The notes below the pieces were generated by a model. The model saw only the letters and a list, made by a program, of their open reading frames with translations. It ran no database searches and was not told the DNA's origin. A DNA stretch of 64,000 nucleotides from Allobosea lathyri (lineage in GTDB: Bacteria > Pseudomonadota > Alphaproteobacteria > Rhizobiales > Beijerinckiaceae): positions 1 to 64,000 of the forward strand of contig NZ_FNUY01000002.1 in the NCBI RefSeq assembly GCF_900108245.1. Reading direction: 5' to 3'. Positions 7,938 through 16,506 of the stretch are shown here, one piece after another. The position numbers and the translations under genes were made by a program. The first letter of the stretch is position 1, and every line of letters begins with the position of its first letter.

Positions 7938-9119
7938 ATGACCGAGGTCTTCATCCTGGCTGCCCAGCGCACCGCCATCGGCACCTTCGGTGGCGCGCTG
8001 AAGGACATCGCGCCGGCCGAACTGGCGAGCACGGTCGTGAAGGCGGCGATGGAGCGCAGCGGAATCGCATCCCAGCAGGTCCAGCATGTTGCCTGGGGTC
8101 AGGTCATCCAGACGGAGCCGCGGGACGCTTATATTGCCCGCGTGGCCGCCGTGAACGGCGGCATTCCGGTCGAAACTCCGGCATTCACGGTGAACCGGCT
8201 GTGCGGCTCGGGCCTGCAGGCCGTGATTTCGGCCGCGCAGACGATTTTGCTGGGGGATGCCGATGTCGCGCTAAGTGGAGGCTCGGAGAGCATGAGCCGG
8301 GCTCCCTTTCTGTCGCCATCCATGCGTTGGGGCGTCAAGATGGGCGACGCGCCGATGGTCGATATGCTCGACGGGGCGCTGCGAGACCCCTTCGGCCGCA
8401 TCCTGATGGGCGTGACTGCGGAGAACGTCGCCGCGCGCTACAATGTCGACCGCGAGGCACAGGATGCTCTGGCGGTTGAAAGCCATCGTCGCGCCTCGCA
8501 CGCGATCAGGGAAGGCCGCTTCAAGGAGCAGATCGTCGGCATCGAGATCAAGACGCGTTCCGGCCCGGTCAGCTTTGTCGAGGACGAGCACGTCAGGCAT
8601 GACGTCAAGGCCTCCGATCTCGCGGGGCTGCGCACCATCTTCAGGAAGGATGGCGGCTCCGTCACGGCCGGAAACGCATCGGGCATCAATGACGGCGCGG
8701 CGGCGATCGTTCTTGCCGGGGAGGAGGCGGTTCGGCGCAACGGGGCAAGGCCACTCGCGCGGCTTGTCGCCTACGCCCATGCCGGTGTCGAGCCGGACTA
8801 TATGGGCATCGGCCCGGTTCCGGCGACACGCAAGGCCTTGGCGAAGGCCCGGCTGACCGTGCGAGATCTCGACGTGATCGAGTCGAACGAGGCCTTCGCG
8901 GCCCAGGCCTGCGCGGTCGCCCGCGAGCTCGATTTCGACCCGGCTGTCGTCAATCCCAATGGCAGCGGCATCTCGCTCGGCCATCCTGTCGGTGCGACAG
9001 GCGCGATCAATGTCGTCAAGGCCGTGCACGAATTGCATCGGACGGGCGGTCGCTACGCGCTCGTCACGATGTGCATCGGCGGTGGCCAGGGCATCTCGGC
9101 CATCTTCGAACGCGTCTGA
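7938..9119 (+). CDS. Acetyl-CoA acetyltransferase / 3-ketoacyl-CoA thiolase
   Basis: 393 residues, standard thiolase length; GGAG lies 7 nt before the ATG at 7938. The three catalytic positions are present: Cys89 in VNRLCGSGLQAV, His349 in SLGHPVGATGA and Cys379 in MCIGGGQG. It should cleave 3-ketoacyl-CoA with CoA, releasing acetyl-CoA or propionyl-CoA (or condense two acetyl-CoA). The gene follows the amidohydrolase by 117 nt, a gap that holds a FadR-type operator, so it probably has its own promoter. Which chain it cleaves is unknown. Confidence 0.95.
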   Translation: MTEVFILAAQRTAIGTFGGALKDIAPAELASTVVKAAMERSGIASQQVQHVAWGQVIQTEPRDAYIARVAAVNGGIPVETPAFTVNRLCGSGLQAVISAAQTILLGDADVALSGGSESMSRAPFLSPSMRWGVKMGDAPMVDMLDGALRDPFGRILMGVTAENVAARYNVDREAQDALAVESHRRASHAIREGRFKEQIVGIEIKTRSGPVSFVEDEHVRHDVKASDLAGLRTIFRKDGGSVTAGNASGINDGAAAIVLAGEEAVRRNGARPLARLVAYAHAGVEPDYMGIGPVPATRKALAKARLTVRDLDVIESNEAFAAQACAVARELDFDPAVVNPNGSGISLGHPVGATGAINVVKAVHELHRTGGRYALVTMCIGGGQGISAIFERV

Positions 9120-9209
9120 GGCCGCATCGCTCCCGCGGCGGGCGCAATAATCCCGCGACGCGCGCCTGCACTCTCTTGATCGGGGAACGGGCTGATGTTA
9201 GCGTCTTCT

Positions 9210-9220
9210 TTGTCGGACAA
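9210..9220. promoter_or_regulatory. FadR-family operator TTGTCGGACAA, copy 2
   Basis: Perfect 11-bp dyad 22 nt before the ATG of the crotonase-fold gene. It falls inside the longer frame that starts at 9195, which argues for the 9243 start. The position so close to the start suggests repression. Confidence 0.7.
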
Positions 9221-9242
9221 GTGGACAGTTGGTTCGAGGCGA

Positions 9243-10055
9243 ATGCTCTCTCAGGATGATACCCTGTTGAACGAAGGCGAGAATGTCAGGCTGGAGCGAT
9301 CCGGCGGCCATGTCCGCTTGTCGTTCCAGCGTGCGGAGAAGCTCAACCCGCTGGACTGGGCGACGGTCCGCGAGCTGAAGCAGGCTGTCGAAACCATCGA
9401 GGCCATGCCCGATGTCTTCGTCGTCAGCATTATCGGCAGCGGCCGCAGCTTCTCGGCGGGTGGCGATCTCGACGGCTACCTGAAGCTCTATCGCGAACCC
9501 GCGCAGTTCTCCCGCTTCCTGGAAGATTTCTTCGCGATGCTGGCTGGTATCGAGAGTTCCCGGAAAATCTATGTCGCGCTGATCAACGGCGTTTGCGTCG
9601 CCGGCGGGCTCGAATTGCTGCTGGCCTGCGATGTTGTGCTCGCGGCGGATACCGCGCGGATCGGGGACGGCCACCTCAATTTCGGCCAGCTTCCGGGTGC
9701 CGGCGGCTCGCAACGCCTGCCGCGCGCGATCGGCATGCTGCGCGCCAAGCATCTCATGCTGACCGGGCAACTGCTGAGTGCGGCAGAAGCGCGGGAGATT
9801 GGGCTCGTCAATGAGGTCGTGCCCCATGCCGAGCTTGAACAGGCGCTCGACCGGCTCATCGAGAAACTGGCGGATAAGAGCCGGGTCGGCCTGGCCTCGG
9901 CCAAGCATCTCGCCAACAAGACGCTGACAACCGACCTCGAGGCTGGTCTGCGCTACGAGATCGATTTTGTCTTGAACTACGCGACCACGGTGCCGGACGC
10001 GACAGAGGGTTTGCTTGCCTTCAAGGAGAAGCGCAAGCCGTCCTATCAGAGCTGA
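9243..10055 (+). CDS. Enoyl-CoA hydratase/isomerase family protein
   Basis: 270 residues from the ATG at 9243, preceded by GAGG. Crotonase-fold features: the oxyanion-hole segments SAGGDL (71-76) and CVAGGLELLLACD (118-130), with Glu124 at the first catalytic Glu position, and PGAGGSQRLPRAIG (151-164). The position matching the second catalytic Glu of rat crotonase appears to be His144 (GDGHLNFGQL), so simple water addition is doubtful and an isomerase, hydrolase or C-C lyase role is possible. The gene lies between the thiolase and a pair of SDRs. Confidence 0.9.
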   Translation: MLSQDDTLLNEGENVRLERSGGHVRLSFQRAEKLNPLDWATVRELKQAVETIEAMPDVFVVSIIGSGRSFSAGGDLDGYLKLYREPAQFSRFLEDFFAMLAGIESSRKIYVALINGVCVAGGLELLLACDVVLAADTARIGDGHLNFGQLPGAGGSQRLPRAIGMLRAKHLMLTGQLLSAAEAREIGLVNEVVPHAELEQALDRLIEKLADKSRVGLASAKHLANKTLTTDLEAGLRYEIDFVLNYATTVPDATEGLLAFKEKRKPSYQS

Positions 10056-10171
10056 ATATCGGGCGGTCGCGCGGCTCGCGCGGCGGGCCCTGGCGACAAA
10101 ATGATGTGAGAAGGCCCGGGCGCGGTTAGAGCCGCGCGACAAGAGGCCGATGATTGGGAAGGAAGCTGCCG

Positions 10172-10372
10172 ATGGGCGATGAGCGTCGCCATGAGAGCCG
10201 TCCTGAGGACGAGCATGCGATTCTGATCCGCATGCTCGCCGATGCAGAGCGGCTGTGCCGGACCACCGACCCGCTGCTGTGCGGGCAGGCTGCGCAATTG
10301 CGCGGCCGCATCGCCGCCATGCTCGAGATCGCAACGCCACCGGCTGTCCTGCTCGCGGAGGCGCGCTCGTGA
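10172..10372 (+). CDS. Small hypothetical protein coupled to SDR
   Basis: 66 residues. GGAAG sits 7 nt before the ATG at 10172, and the stop TGA overlaps the GTG start of the following dehydrogenase (GTGA at 10369-10372), a typical translational coupling that argues for a real gene. The sequence is charged at the N-terminus (MGDERRHESRPEDEH) followed by an amphipathic helix (ILIRMLADAERLCRTTDPLL) and a second helix (AAQLRGRIAAML). I recognise no domain. It may be a small accessory subunit of a cluster enzyme. Confidence 0.6.
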   Translation: MGDERRHESRPEDEHAILIRMLADAERLCRTTDPLLCGQAAQLRGRIAAMLEIATPPAVLLAEARS

Positions 10373-11145
10373 ACGGCCGACTTCAGGGCAAGGTCGCGCT
10401 GATCACCGGGGCTGGTTCCGGTCTCGGCAAGGCCGTCGCGCAGCGCTTCGCGGCAGAGGGCGCGCGGGTCGTCGTCACCGATATCGCCGACGAAGCCGGC
10501 CGTGCCGTCGCGGCCGGGATCGGCGAGGCCGCTGCCTTCATTCACTGCGACCACACCGTGAGCGAGCAGTGCAATCAGGCCGTCGCCTTCGCGCTGGACC
10601 GTTTCGGCGCGCTCGACATCCTGCACAACAATGCCGGCGGCCCCTTTACCGGCAGCTTCGAGACGATCGACGACGAGTTGATGGAACGCGTGCTGCGCGT
10701 CAATCTCGTCGGCGTGTTGAAGATGACCCGCGCCGCACTGCCGGCGCTGCGCCAGAGCGCTACAGGCAATCCCGCGGGGGCTTGCCTGCTCTTCACCTCG
10801 TCGTTGCAGGGGCTCAAGGCAAAGCCGAATTTCAGCCTCTACACGGTCGCCAAGCACGGCATTGTCGGTCTGGTGCGCAGCCTGGCGCTGGAACTCGCGC
10901 CGCAGAACATTCGCGTCAACGCGATCTGCCCGACCGTGACGGAAACGCCGATGCTCCAGGCCTTCCTGCCGGGCATGGCGAATGACCGGGACGAGGCGAT
11001 GAAACGCTTCCGCTCCACCATTCCGCTCGCTCGCATGCCGGAGCCGGAGGATATCGCGGCAGCCGCCTTGTTCCTTGCCTCCGACGAGGCGCGTGTCATC
11101 ACCGGCGTCGCCTTACCGGTCGATGGCGGGCAGATGGCGATGTGA
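10369..11145 (+). CDS. SDR family oxidoreductase
   Basis: 258 residues from a GTG at 10369, reading VNGRLQGKVALITGAG. Classical short-chain dehydrogenase: TGAGSGLG cofactor site (about 13-20), NNAG, the SS before the active site, YTVAK catalytic Tyr/Lys, and the C-terminal ITGVALPVDGGQ. An Asp in VVVTDIAD after beta-2 suggests NAD rather than NADP. It probably oxidises a 3-hydroxyacyl-CoA or an alcohol in the pathway. It overlaps the small upstream gene and is followed after 7 nt by a second SDR. Confidence 0.93.
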   Translation: MNGRLQGKVALITGAGSGLGKAVAQRFAAEGARVVVTDIADEAGRAVAAGIGEAAAFIHCDHTVSEQCNQAVAFALDRFGALDILHNNAGGPFTGSFETIDDELMERVLRVNLVGVLKMTRAALPALRQSATGNPAGACLLFTSSLQGLKAKPNFSLYTVAKHGIVGLVRSLALELAPQNIRVNAICPTVTETPMLQAFLPGMANDRDEAMKRFRSTIPLARMPEPEDIAAAALFLASDEARVITGVALPVDGGQMAM

Positions 11146-11152
11146 CCGGGCC

Positions 11153-11926
11153 ATGTCCATGAAATCGCAACCCTTTAGCCTCGAAGGTCTCGCGGCGGTC
11201 GTCACCGGCGGTAGCGGCGGCATCGGTTCCGCCGCGGCGCAGGCCATGGCTGAGGCCGGCGCGGATATCGCCGTGATCGGCCGCAACCGGGCCAAGCTCG
11301 AACGCACGGCGAAGGCCGTCGAGGCGGCGGGCCGGCGCTGCCTCATCGTTGAAGGCGATGTGACCGACGAAAACGCCGTACAGGCCGCGCGCAAAGCGGT
11401 CGTTGCGGCCTTCGGCCGGGCCGATATCCTGTTCAACAATGCCGGCGTCACCTCTCCGAAGCTGCTCGCGGAGACGTCGCTGAGCGAATGGCGGGAGGTC
11501 GTCGACGTCAGCCTGACCGGCGCCTTTCTGTGCTCGCGCGCGTTCGCGCCGGTCATGGCTGAGAACGCCTATGGCCGCATCATCAATATGGGATCGATCC
11601 TGTCGGGGAGAGGCATGGCGAACCGCACGGCCTATTGCGCCGCCAAGGCCGGGCTCGCCAATTTCGGAGCGGCCATGGCTTTCGAGCTGGGCCACCAGGG
11701 TGTCACGGTCAACACGGTCGGCGCCACCGTGATCGTCACCGATCTCAATCGCGAGCTGATCCGCACGCAGCCCCAGCTCTACGACAAGGTGCTGTCGCGC
11801 TCAGCAATCGGGCGGCTGGGCGAGGTCGACGACGTCACCGGCCTCATCGTCTTCCTGGCGTCCCGCGCCGCTTCCTACATCACCGGCCAGACCATCTATG
11901 TCGATGGCGGCTATACCGCAGGCTAG
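11153..11926 (+). CDS. SDR family oxidoreductase
   Basis: 257 residues from the ATG at 11153. Cofactor motif TGGSGGIG at about 19-26, NNAG, the MGS preceding YCAAK (catalytic Tyr and Lys), and ITGQTIYVDGGYTAG at the end. IGRNRAKLE after beta-2 suggests NADP. It resembles gluconate-5-dehydrogenase or FabG-like enzymes, but sequence alone does not give the substrate. It lies 4 nt upstream of livH, so catabolic and transport genes are in one transcript. Confidence 0.93.
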   Translation: MSMKSQPFSLEGLAAVVTGGSGGIGSAAAQAMAEAGADIAVIGRNRAKLERTAKAVEAAGRRCLIVEGDVTDENAVQAARKAVVAAFGRADILFNNAGVTSPKLLAETSLSEWREVVDVSLTGAFLCSRAFAPVMAENAYGRIINMGSILSGRGMANRTAYCAAKAGLANFGAAMAFELGHQGVTVNTVGATVIVTDLNRELIRTQPQLYDKVLSRSAIGRLGEVDDVTGLIVFLASRAASYITGQTIYVDGGYTAG

Positions 11927-11930
11927 GCGA

Positions 11931-12779
11931 ATGGCGATCCAACTCCTCAACGGTGTCGTCTATGGCGGCTTGCTCTATCTGCTGGCGGTCGGCCTCGTGC
12001 TGATCTTCGGCTTGCGCGAGGTGGTGAATTTCGCCCATGGCGCTCTGTTCATGCTCGGGTCTTATGTCGGCTACACCTTGGCCGCTTCCGGGCAGTGGTG
12101 GCTGGGCCTGCTGGTCTCGGTCGTCTTCATGGCGGCTGTCGGCTGCGTTCTCGACGCCCTGGTCTTCCGCAGCCTGCGCAAGCACGACCATATCGTCACC
12201 GTGCTGATCACCTTCGGGCTGCTGCTCATCCTCGAGACCGTGGTCACCGTCACCTGGGGCAAGGCCTATCTGAGCTATCCCGTGCCCAAGCTGCTGGCCG
12301 GCACCGTCGAGATCGCCGGCTCGCCATTCCCGATCTACCGGCTCTTCATCATCGCCGTCAGCCTGCTGGTCGCCGCTGGTCTGGCGGCCTGGCTGCGCTT
12401 CACGCGGATGGGGCTTTATGTCCGCGCCGCCAGCACGAATGCCCATGTCACCTCGATCCAGGGCATCGACGTCGACCGGCTCAGCCTCGTCGTCGTCGGG
12501 CTCGGCACCGCGCTGGCCGGCCTTTCGGGCGTGGTCGCCGGACCGCTGCTGACCCTGTCGCCAACAATGGGCAACTACATCCTGATCGATTCCTTCATCG
12601 TCGTGGTCATCGGTGGGCTCGGCAGCTTCGGCGGCGCCTTCATCGCGGCCCTGCTGATCGGCCAGATCCACAATCTCGGCGCGATCTATCTTCCCTGGGC
12701 TGCGACCATGCTGCCCTTCCTGCTGATGATCGGCATCCTGATCTGGCGGCCAACGGGTTTTGCGGGGTCGCGGACATGA
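11931..12779 (+). CDS. livH: Branched-chain-type ABC permease LivH
   Basis: 282 residues, a normal LivH length; the ATG at 11931 follows AGGCGA. Eight or so hydrophobic spans, beginning LLNGVVYGGLLYLLAVGLVLIFGLREVVNFAHGAL, which is the LivH signature, and ending with WRPTGFAG. It forms the inner-membrane channel with LivM. Its last bases overlap the livM start (ATGA), so the two subunits are translationally coupled. The family moves branched-chain amino acids but also aromatic acids, urea and short-chain dicarboxylates. With acyl-CoA genes around it, an organic acid is the likelier cargo here. Confidence 0.95.
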   Translation: MAIQLLNGVVYGGLLYLLAVGLVLIFGLREVVNFAHGALFMLGSYVGYTLAASGQWWLGLLVSVVFMAAVGCVLDALVFRSLRKHDHIVTVLITFGLLLILETVVTVTWGKAYLSYPVPKLLAGTVEIAGSPFPIYRLFIIAVSLLVAAGLAAWLRFTRMGLYVRAASTNAHVTSIQGIDVDRLSLVVVGLGTALAGLSGVVAGPLLTLSPTMGNYILIDSFIVVVIGGLGSFGGAFIAALLIGQIHNLGAIYLPWAATMLPFLLMIGILIWRPTGFAGSRT

Positions 12780-13780
12780 CCTCTGTCGTCGACAAGGCCG
12801 CACCCGCCAAAAGGCCGGCCATGCCAGGAACGGCGCGGATTCTGGGCTTCGCCGCGCTGGCGCTCGCTCTGGGCGTCGCCATGCCCTGGCTTGTCTCATC
12901 CAAGCTGACGCTCTCCCTGACGACGCAGGCCATCGTCGACGCCCTGCTCGCGACAAGCGTCGGCTTCCTGGTCCTGCAGAACGGACGCGTCAGCTTCGGC
13001 CAAGCGGCGTTCTTCGGACTTGGCGGCTATGCCTTCGGTGTTCTCGTCGCGCGCCAACTGGTGGCGCCGGAACTTGCGCTCCTTCTCGCGCTCGCGCTGC
13101 CGACGCTGGTCGCCTTCCTGCTCGGCCTCGTCTTCGCGCGAATCGCCGGTGTGGCTCATGCCATGCTGACGCTCGCGGTTGGCCAGGCCTTCTATGAGAT
13201 CGCCTTCCGTTGGCGCGAGCTGGCCAAGGGCGATGACGGCATGTCGTTCGATCTGCCGCCGCGCATCTTCGGCTTTGCTTCGAGCTCGCTGCAGGACCCC
13301 GCGGTGATGGTCGTCGTCGCTTGGTCGGCCCTGGTTCTGGCGCTCGCCGGGCTCGCTTTGTTCGTCAACAGCCGCATCGGACAGATCGCCGCCGCCGTGC
13401 GCGACAATGAGGAACGGGCGCGTTTCATCGGCCACGATACCGCCATTCCGCCTGCGGTCGTCTATGCCATCGCGGCCTTCCTGGCGGCACTCGCCGGTGT
13501 GCTGCAGGCGACCTATAACGGCTATATCGCGCCGCAGATGTTCCACTGGAGCCTGTCGGGAACGGCCTTGATCATGGCTGTCGTCGGCGGCGCCCAGTTC
13601 ATCGTCGGCCCGGCGATCGGCGCCGTGTGCTTCTTCTTCCTCAAGGATTTCGCCGGTCGCTTCGCCGAATTCTGGCCGGCGATCGTCGGCACCGTCCTCG
13701 TCGCCGTCACGCTTCTGATGCCCCAGGGCATGGTCGGGCTGGCGTTCCGGCTCTGGGCCGCGCGGCGGAGCAAGCCATGA
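12776..13780 (+). CDS. livM: Branched-chain-type ABC permease LivM
   Basis: 334 residues from the ATG at 12776, overlapping livH by 4 nt. LivM features: LLATSVGFLVLQNGRVSFGQAAFFGLGGYAFG, the cytoplasmic RIGQIAAAVRDNEERARFIGHD helix that contacts the ATPases, and a C-terminal MPQGMVGL. It is the second channel subunit. The stop overlaps the livG start. Confidence 0.95.
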   Translation: MTSVVDKAAPAKRPAMPGTARILGFAALALALGVAMPWLVSSKLTLSLTTQAIVDALLATSVGFLVLQNGRVSFGQAAFFGLGGYAFGVLVARQLVAPELALLLALALPTLVAFLLGLVFARIAGVAHAMLTLAVGQAFYEIAFRWRELAKGDDGMSFDLPPRIFGFASSSLQDPAVMVVVAWSALVLALAGLALFVNSRIGQIAAAVRDNEERARFIGHDTAIPPAVVYAIAAFLAALAGVLQATYNGYIAPQMFHWSLSGTALIMAVVGGAQFIVGPAIGAVCFFFLKDFAGRFAEFWPAIVGTVLVAVTLLMPQGMVGLAFRLWAARRSKP

Positions 13781-14487
13781 GCGCGAGCATCGCGATCCAG
13801 GGCCTCGGCGTCGAGCGGCGCTATGGTGGGTTCCGCGCCCTGAAGGGCGTCGACATCGCCGTGAAGCGCGGCGAGATCCGCGGCCTGATCGGGCCCAATG
13901 GCGCCGGCAAATCAACGCTGATCGACGTGCTGTCGGGCCGCGTGCGCGGGCAGCCGGGCAAGGTTCTGCTGGACGGCAAGGATATCTCCGCCCTGAAGCC
14001 GCAGGAGCGCCGCCGGCTTGGCCTCGCACGTTCCTTCCAGCGCACGAACATCTTCCCGGCTCTCAGCGTCGAACAGCAATTGCGCATCGCCTCCTGGGCG
14101 GTGACCGATGCCGGAATCGAGGAGGTGATGGCCGAGCTCAACCTCACGGCCCTGGCGCGGACGCCTGCCGCCGAGATCAGCTATGGCGATCAACGCCGCC
14201 TCGACCTCGCTCTCGCGCTGGTCGGACGCCCGAGCGTCCTGCTGCTCGACGAGCCGGCCGCCGGTCTCACTGTCGAGGAATCGCACGGGCTGGCGACGAT
14301 CCTGCGCGATCTCGCCAATCGCTGGAACGTCACGGTGCTGCTCGTGGAGCACGACATGCAGGTCGTCTTCAGCATCTGCGACGGCATCACCGTGCTGCAT
14401 CTCGGCCAGACGCTCGCCGAGGGCGGTGTCGCGGAAATTCGCGCCGACAAGCGCGTCGTCACGGCCTATCTCGGAACGGAGGCGTGA
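13777..14487 (+). CDS. livG: Branched-chain-type ABC ATPase LivG
   Basis: 236 residues; ATG at 13777 overlaps the livM stop. Walker A GPNGAGKST (39-47), a Q-loop around ARSFQRTNIFP, the LivG-type signature ISYGDQRRLDLA in place of LSGGQ, Walker B VLLLDEPAAGL and the switch His in VEHDM. It is one of the two cytoplasmic ATPases powering import. The short length, lacking the usual extra helices of some LivG proteins, is within the family range. Confidence 0.95.
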   Translation: MSASIAIQGLGVERRYGGFRALKGVDIAVKRGEIRGLIGPNGAGKSTLIDVLSGRVRGQPGKVLLDGKDISALKPQERRRLGLARSFQRTNIFPALSVEQQLRIASWAVTDAGIEEVMAELNLTALARTPAAEISYGDQRRLDLALALVGRPSVLLLDEPAAGLTVEESHGLATILRDLANRWNVTVLLVEHDMQVVFSICDGITVLHLGQTLAEGGVAEIRADKRVVTAYLGTEA

Positions 14488-15182
14488 TGTCGCTGCTCTC
14501 CTTTCACGACGTCCATGCGCTCTATGGGCAGGCCCGCATCCTGAACGGCGTATCGTTCGATATCGGCGCCGGCGAGCGGGTCGCGCTTGTCGGGCGCAAC
14601 GGCGTCGGCAAGACCACGGTCGTCAATACGTTATGCGGCGTCACGCGCATCGAGCGCGGCCATGTCGCGATTCGCGGCAAGGCGATGCGCGATCTCCAGC
14701 GCTATACCGCCGCGCAGAACGGCATCTCGGTCGTGCTGCAGGGACGCGGCATCATCACCAACCTGACGGTCGAGGAGAACCTCCTGCTCGGCGCGGCGAC
14801 CGGCCGACGTGGCCCCTGGTCGCTTGCATCGGTCAAGCAGCTGTTCCCGATCCTGGAGGAGCGCAAGGCGAGCCTCGGGCTCGCGCTCAGCGGCGGCCAG
14901 CAGCAGATGCTGGCGATCGGCCGCGCGCTGATGGCGAACCCTGACCTGCTCATCCTCGACGAGCCCAGCGAGGGGTTGGCGCCGGTCATCGTCGACGAAC
15001 TCGCCGAACTCCTCGTCAGGCTCGGCAATGACGGGATGGGCATCCTGCTGATCGAGCAGAGCGTCGGGCTGATCAGGCGCGTCGCCGAGCGGTTCTATGT
15101 CCTGTCCAAGGGGGCCGTCGCCGCTTCGGGCCCGCTTGCCGATATCGGGGCGGAGGAGTTTCAGCAGCACATCGCGATCTAG
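14487..15182 (+). CDS. livF: Branched-chain-type ABC ATPase LivF
   Basis: 231 residues. The ATG at 14487 shares one base with the livG stop (TGATG). Walker A GRNGVGKTT (37-45), signature LSGGQQQML, Walker B LLILDEPSEGLAP, and IEQSVGLIRRVAERFYVLSKG, typical of LivF. It pairs with LivG on the LivHM channel. About 67 nt separate it from the binding-protein gene. Confidence 0.95.
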   Translation: MSLLSFHDVHALYGQARILNGVSFDIGAGERVALVGRNGVGKTTVVNTLCGVTRIERGHVAIRGKAMRDLQRYTAAQNGISVVLQGRGIITNLTVEENLLLGAATGRRGPWSLASVKQLFPILEERKASLGLALSGGQQQMLAIGRALMANPDLLILDEPSEGLAPVIVDELAELLVRLGNDGMGILLIEQSVGLIRRVAERFYVLSKGAVAASGPLADIGAEEFQQHIAI

Positions 15183-15249
15183 CCAATCCGTCACAGAAAC
15201 GGGGCGAACAACGCCGCAATCAAGTTCAATCCCAGGGAGGAACGAAGAC

Positions 15250-16425
15250 ATGTCCAGGACAATGATGATGACGGGCCTTGCTCTGGCCGCCGCACTTTCG
15301 GCTGCGGGCGCCAGAGCCGCCGATCCGCTCAAGATCGGCGTCGCGACCGATCTTTCGGGCACCTATGCGTCGCTTGGCGACGAGGTGATGCGGGCGACCC
15401 GCTTCGCCATCGACGAGGCCAATGCAGCCGGCGGCGTCGACGGGCGCAAGGTCGAATTCAAATCCTACGACACCGAAGCCAAGCCCGACCTCGCCCGCCG
15501 CCAGGTCGAGAAACTGGTGATGGAGGGCTATCCGGTCGTGACCGGCATGATCGCTTCCGGCGAGGGGCTGGCGATCGCGCCGCTGATGGAGCGCTGGGGC
15601 TCGATCTACATTTCCGTCGTCAACAAGGCCGACGAACTGACCGGCGCCAACTGCGCCAAGCGCGTCTTCCGCGTCAATACGCAATCGGCCATGGACGCCG
15701 CGACCGTGAAGCCGTGGCTGAAGGAGCGCAAGGAGAAGAAATGGGCGGTCGTCGCTATCGACATCGCCTGGGGCCGGGGCTCGGCGACGCTCTTCTCCGA
15801 AGCCGTGAAATCGACCGGCAAGGAGATGGTCGCGGAACTCTTCCCGCCGGCCAACACCAACGATTTCGCGCCCTATATCGAGCAGATCAAGAAGGCCGGT
15901 GCCGAGGGCGTCTGGGTCGTGCTCGCAGGGCGCGACGCCATCAATTTCGCGCAGCAGTCCAAGCAGTTCGGCCTGACCGACGCGATCACCGTGGCCGGCG
16001 TGAGCTTCACCACGGACGGCACGGTCAAGACCTTGGGCGACGCCGCCAAGGGTGTCTTCGGCATCATCAATTACTCGTCGACGCTCGACACGCCGGAGAA
16101 CAACAGCTTCGTCAAGGCCTGGACCGAGAAGTACAAGGTGCCGCCGACCAATTTCGAGGGCGAGGCCTATCTCGGCTACCAGGTGCTGTTCCAGGCGGTG
16201 AAGGACGCCAAGAGCGTCAAGACGGACGACATCGCCAAGGCTTTGCCGGGCAAGACCTATGACACGATCATGGGCAAGCTCGTGATGCGCGCCGAAGACC
16301 GCCAGCTCCTCAAGCCGAACTATTTCGGCGTGGTGGAGATGGTGAATGGCGAATTGCGGCCTGTGGTCAAGACGACCGTCAGCGCTGCCGACGTCGCGCC
16401 GGCGGTGGCCTGCAAGGTGAATTGA
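15250..16425 (+). CDS. ABC substrate-binding protein, LivK/Leu-Ile-Val family
   Basis: 391 residues from the ATG at 15250, which has a strong GGGAGG site. Residues 1-23 are a signal peptide (cleavage at ARAAD). The mature protein is a Peripla_BP_6 type: DPLKIGVATDLSGTYASLGDEVMRATRFAIDEANAAGGVDG. Other marks are YDTEAKPDLARRQVEKL and NYSSTLDTPENNSFVKAW. Placed last in the operon after livHMGF, it is the specificity subunit. Proteins of this subclass often bind aromatic or short-chain acids rather than leucine, which would fit the acyl-CoA genes around it. Confidence 0.93.
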   Translation: MSRTMMMTGLALAAALSAAGARAADPLKIGVATDLSGTYASLGDEVMRATRFAIDEANAAGGVDGRKVEFKSYDTEAKPDLARRQVEKLVMEGYPVVTGMIASGEGLAIAPLMERWGSIYISVVNKADELTGANCAKRVFRVNTQSAMDAATVKPWLKERKEKKWAVVAIDIAWGRGSATLFSEAVKSTGKEMVAELFPPANTNDFAPYIEQIKKAGAEGVWVVLAGRDAINFAQQSKQFGLTDAITVAGVSFTTDGTVKTLGDAAKGVFGIINYSSTLDTPENNSFVKAWTEKYKVPPTNFEGEAYLGYQVLFQAVKDAKSVKTDDIAKALPGKTYDTIMGKLVMRAEDRQLLKPNYFGVVEMVNGELRPVVKTTVSAADVAPAVACKVN

Positions 16426-16443
16426 GCCGGCTCACAGCAAATG

Positions 16444-16477
16444 AAAAGGCCGGGACGCTGTCCCGGCCTTTTTATTT
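16444..16477 (+). terminator. Intrinsic terminator of the liv operon
   Basis: A 13-bp perfect stem (AAAAGGCCGGGAC / GTCCCGGCCTTTT) with a GCT loop, followed by TATTT. It lies 18 nt after the binding-protein stop. The A-run on the other side would let it also act on the converging minus-strand operon that ends at 16507. Confidence 0.92.
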
Positions 16478-16506
16478 GGCGCCACTGCTAATGTTGGTCT
16501 TTGTCT

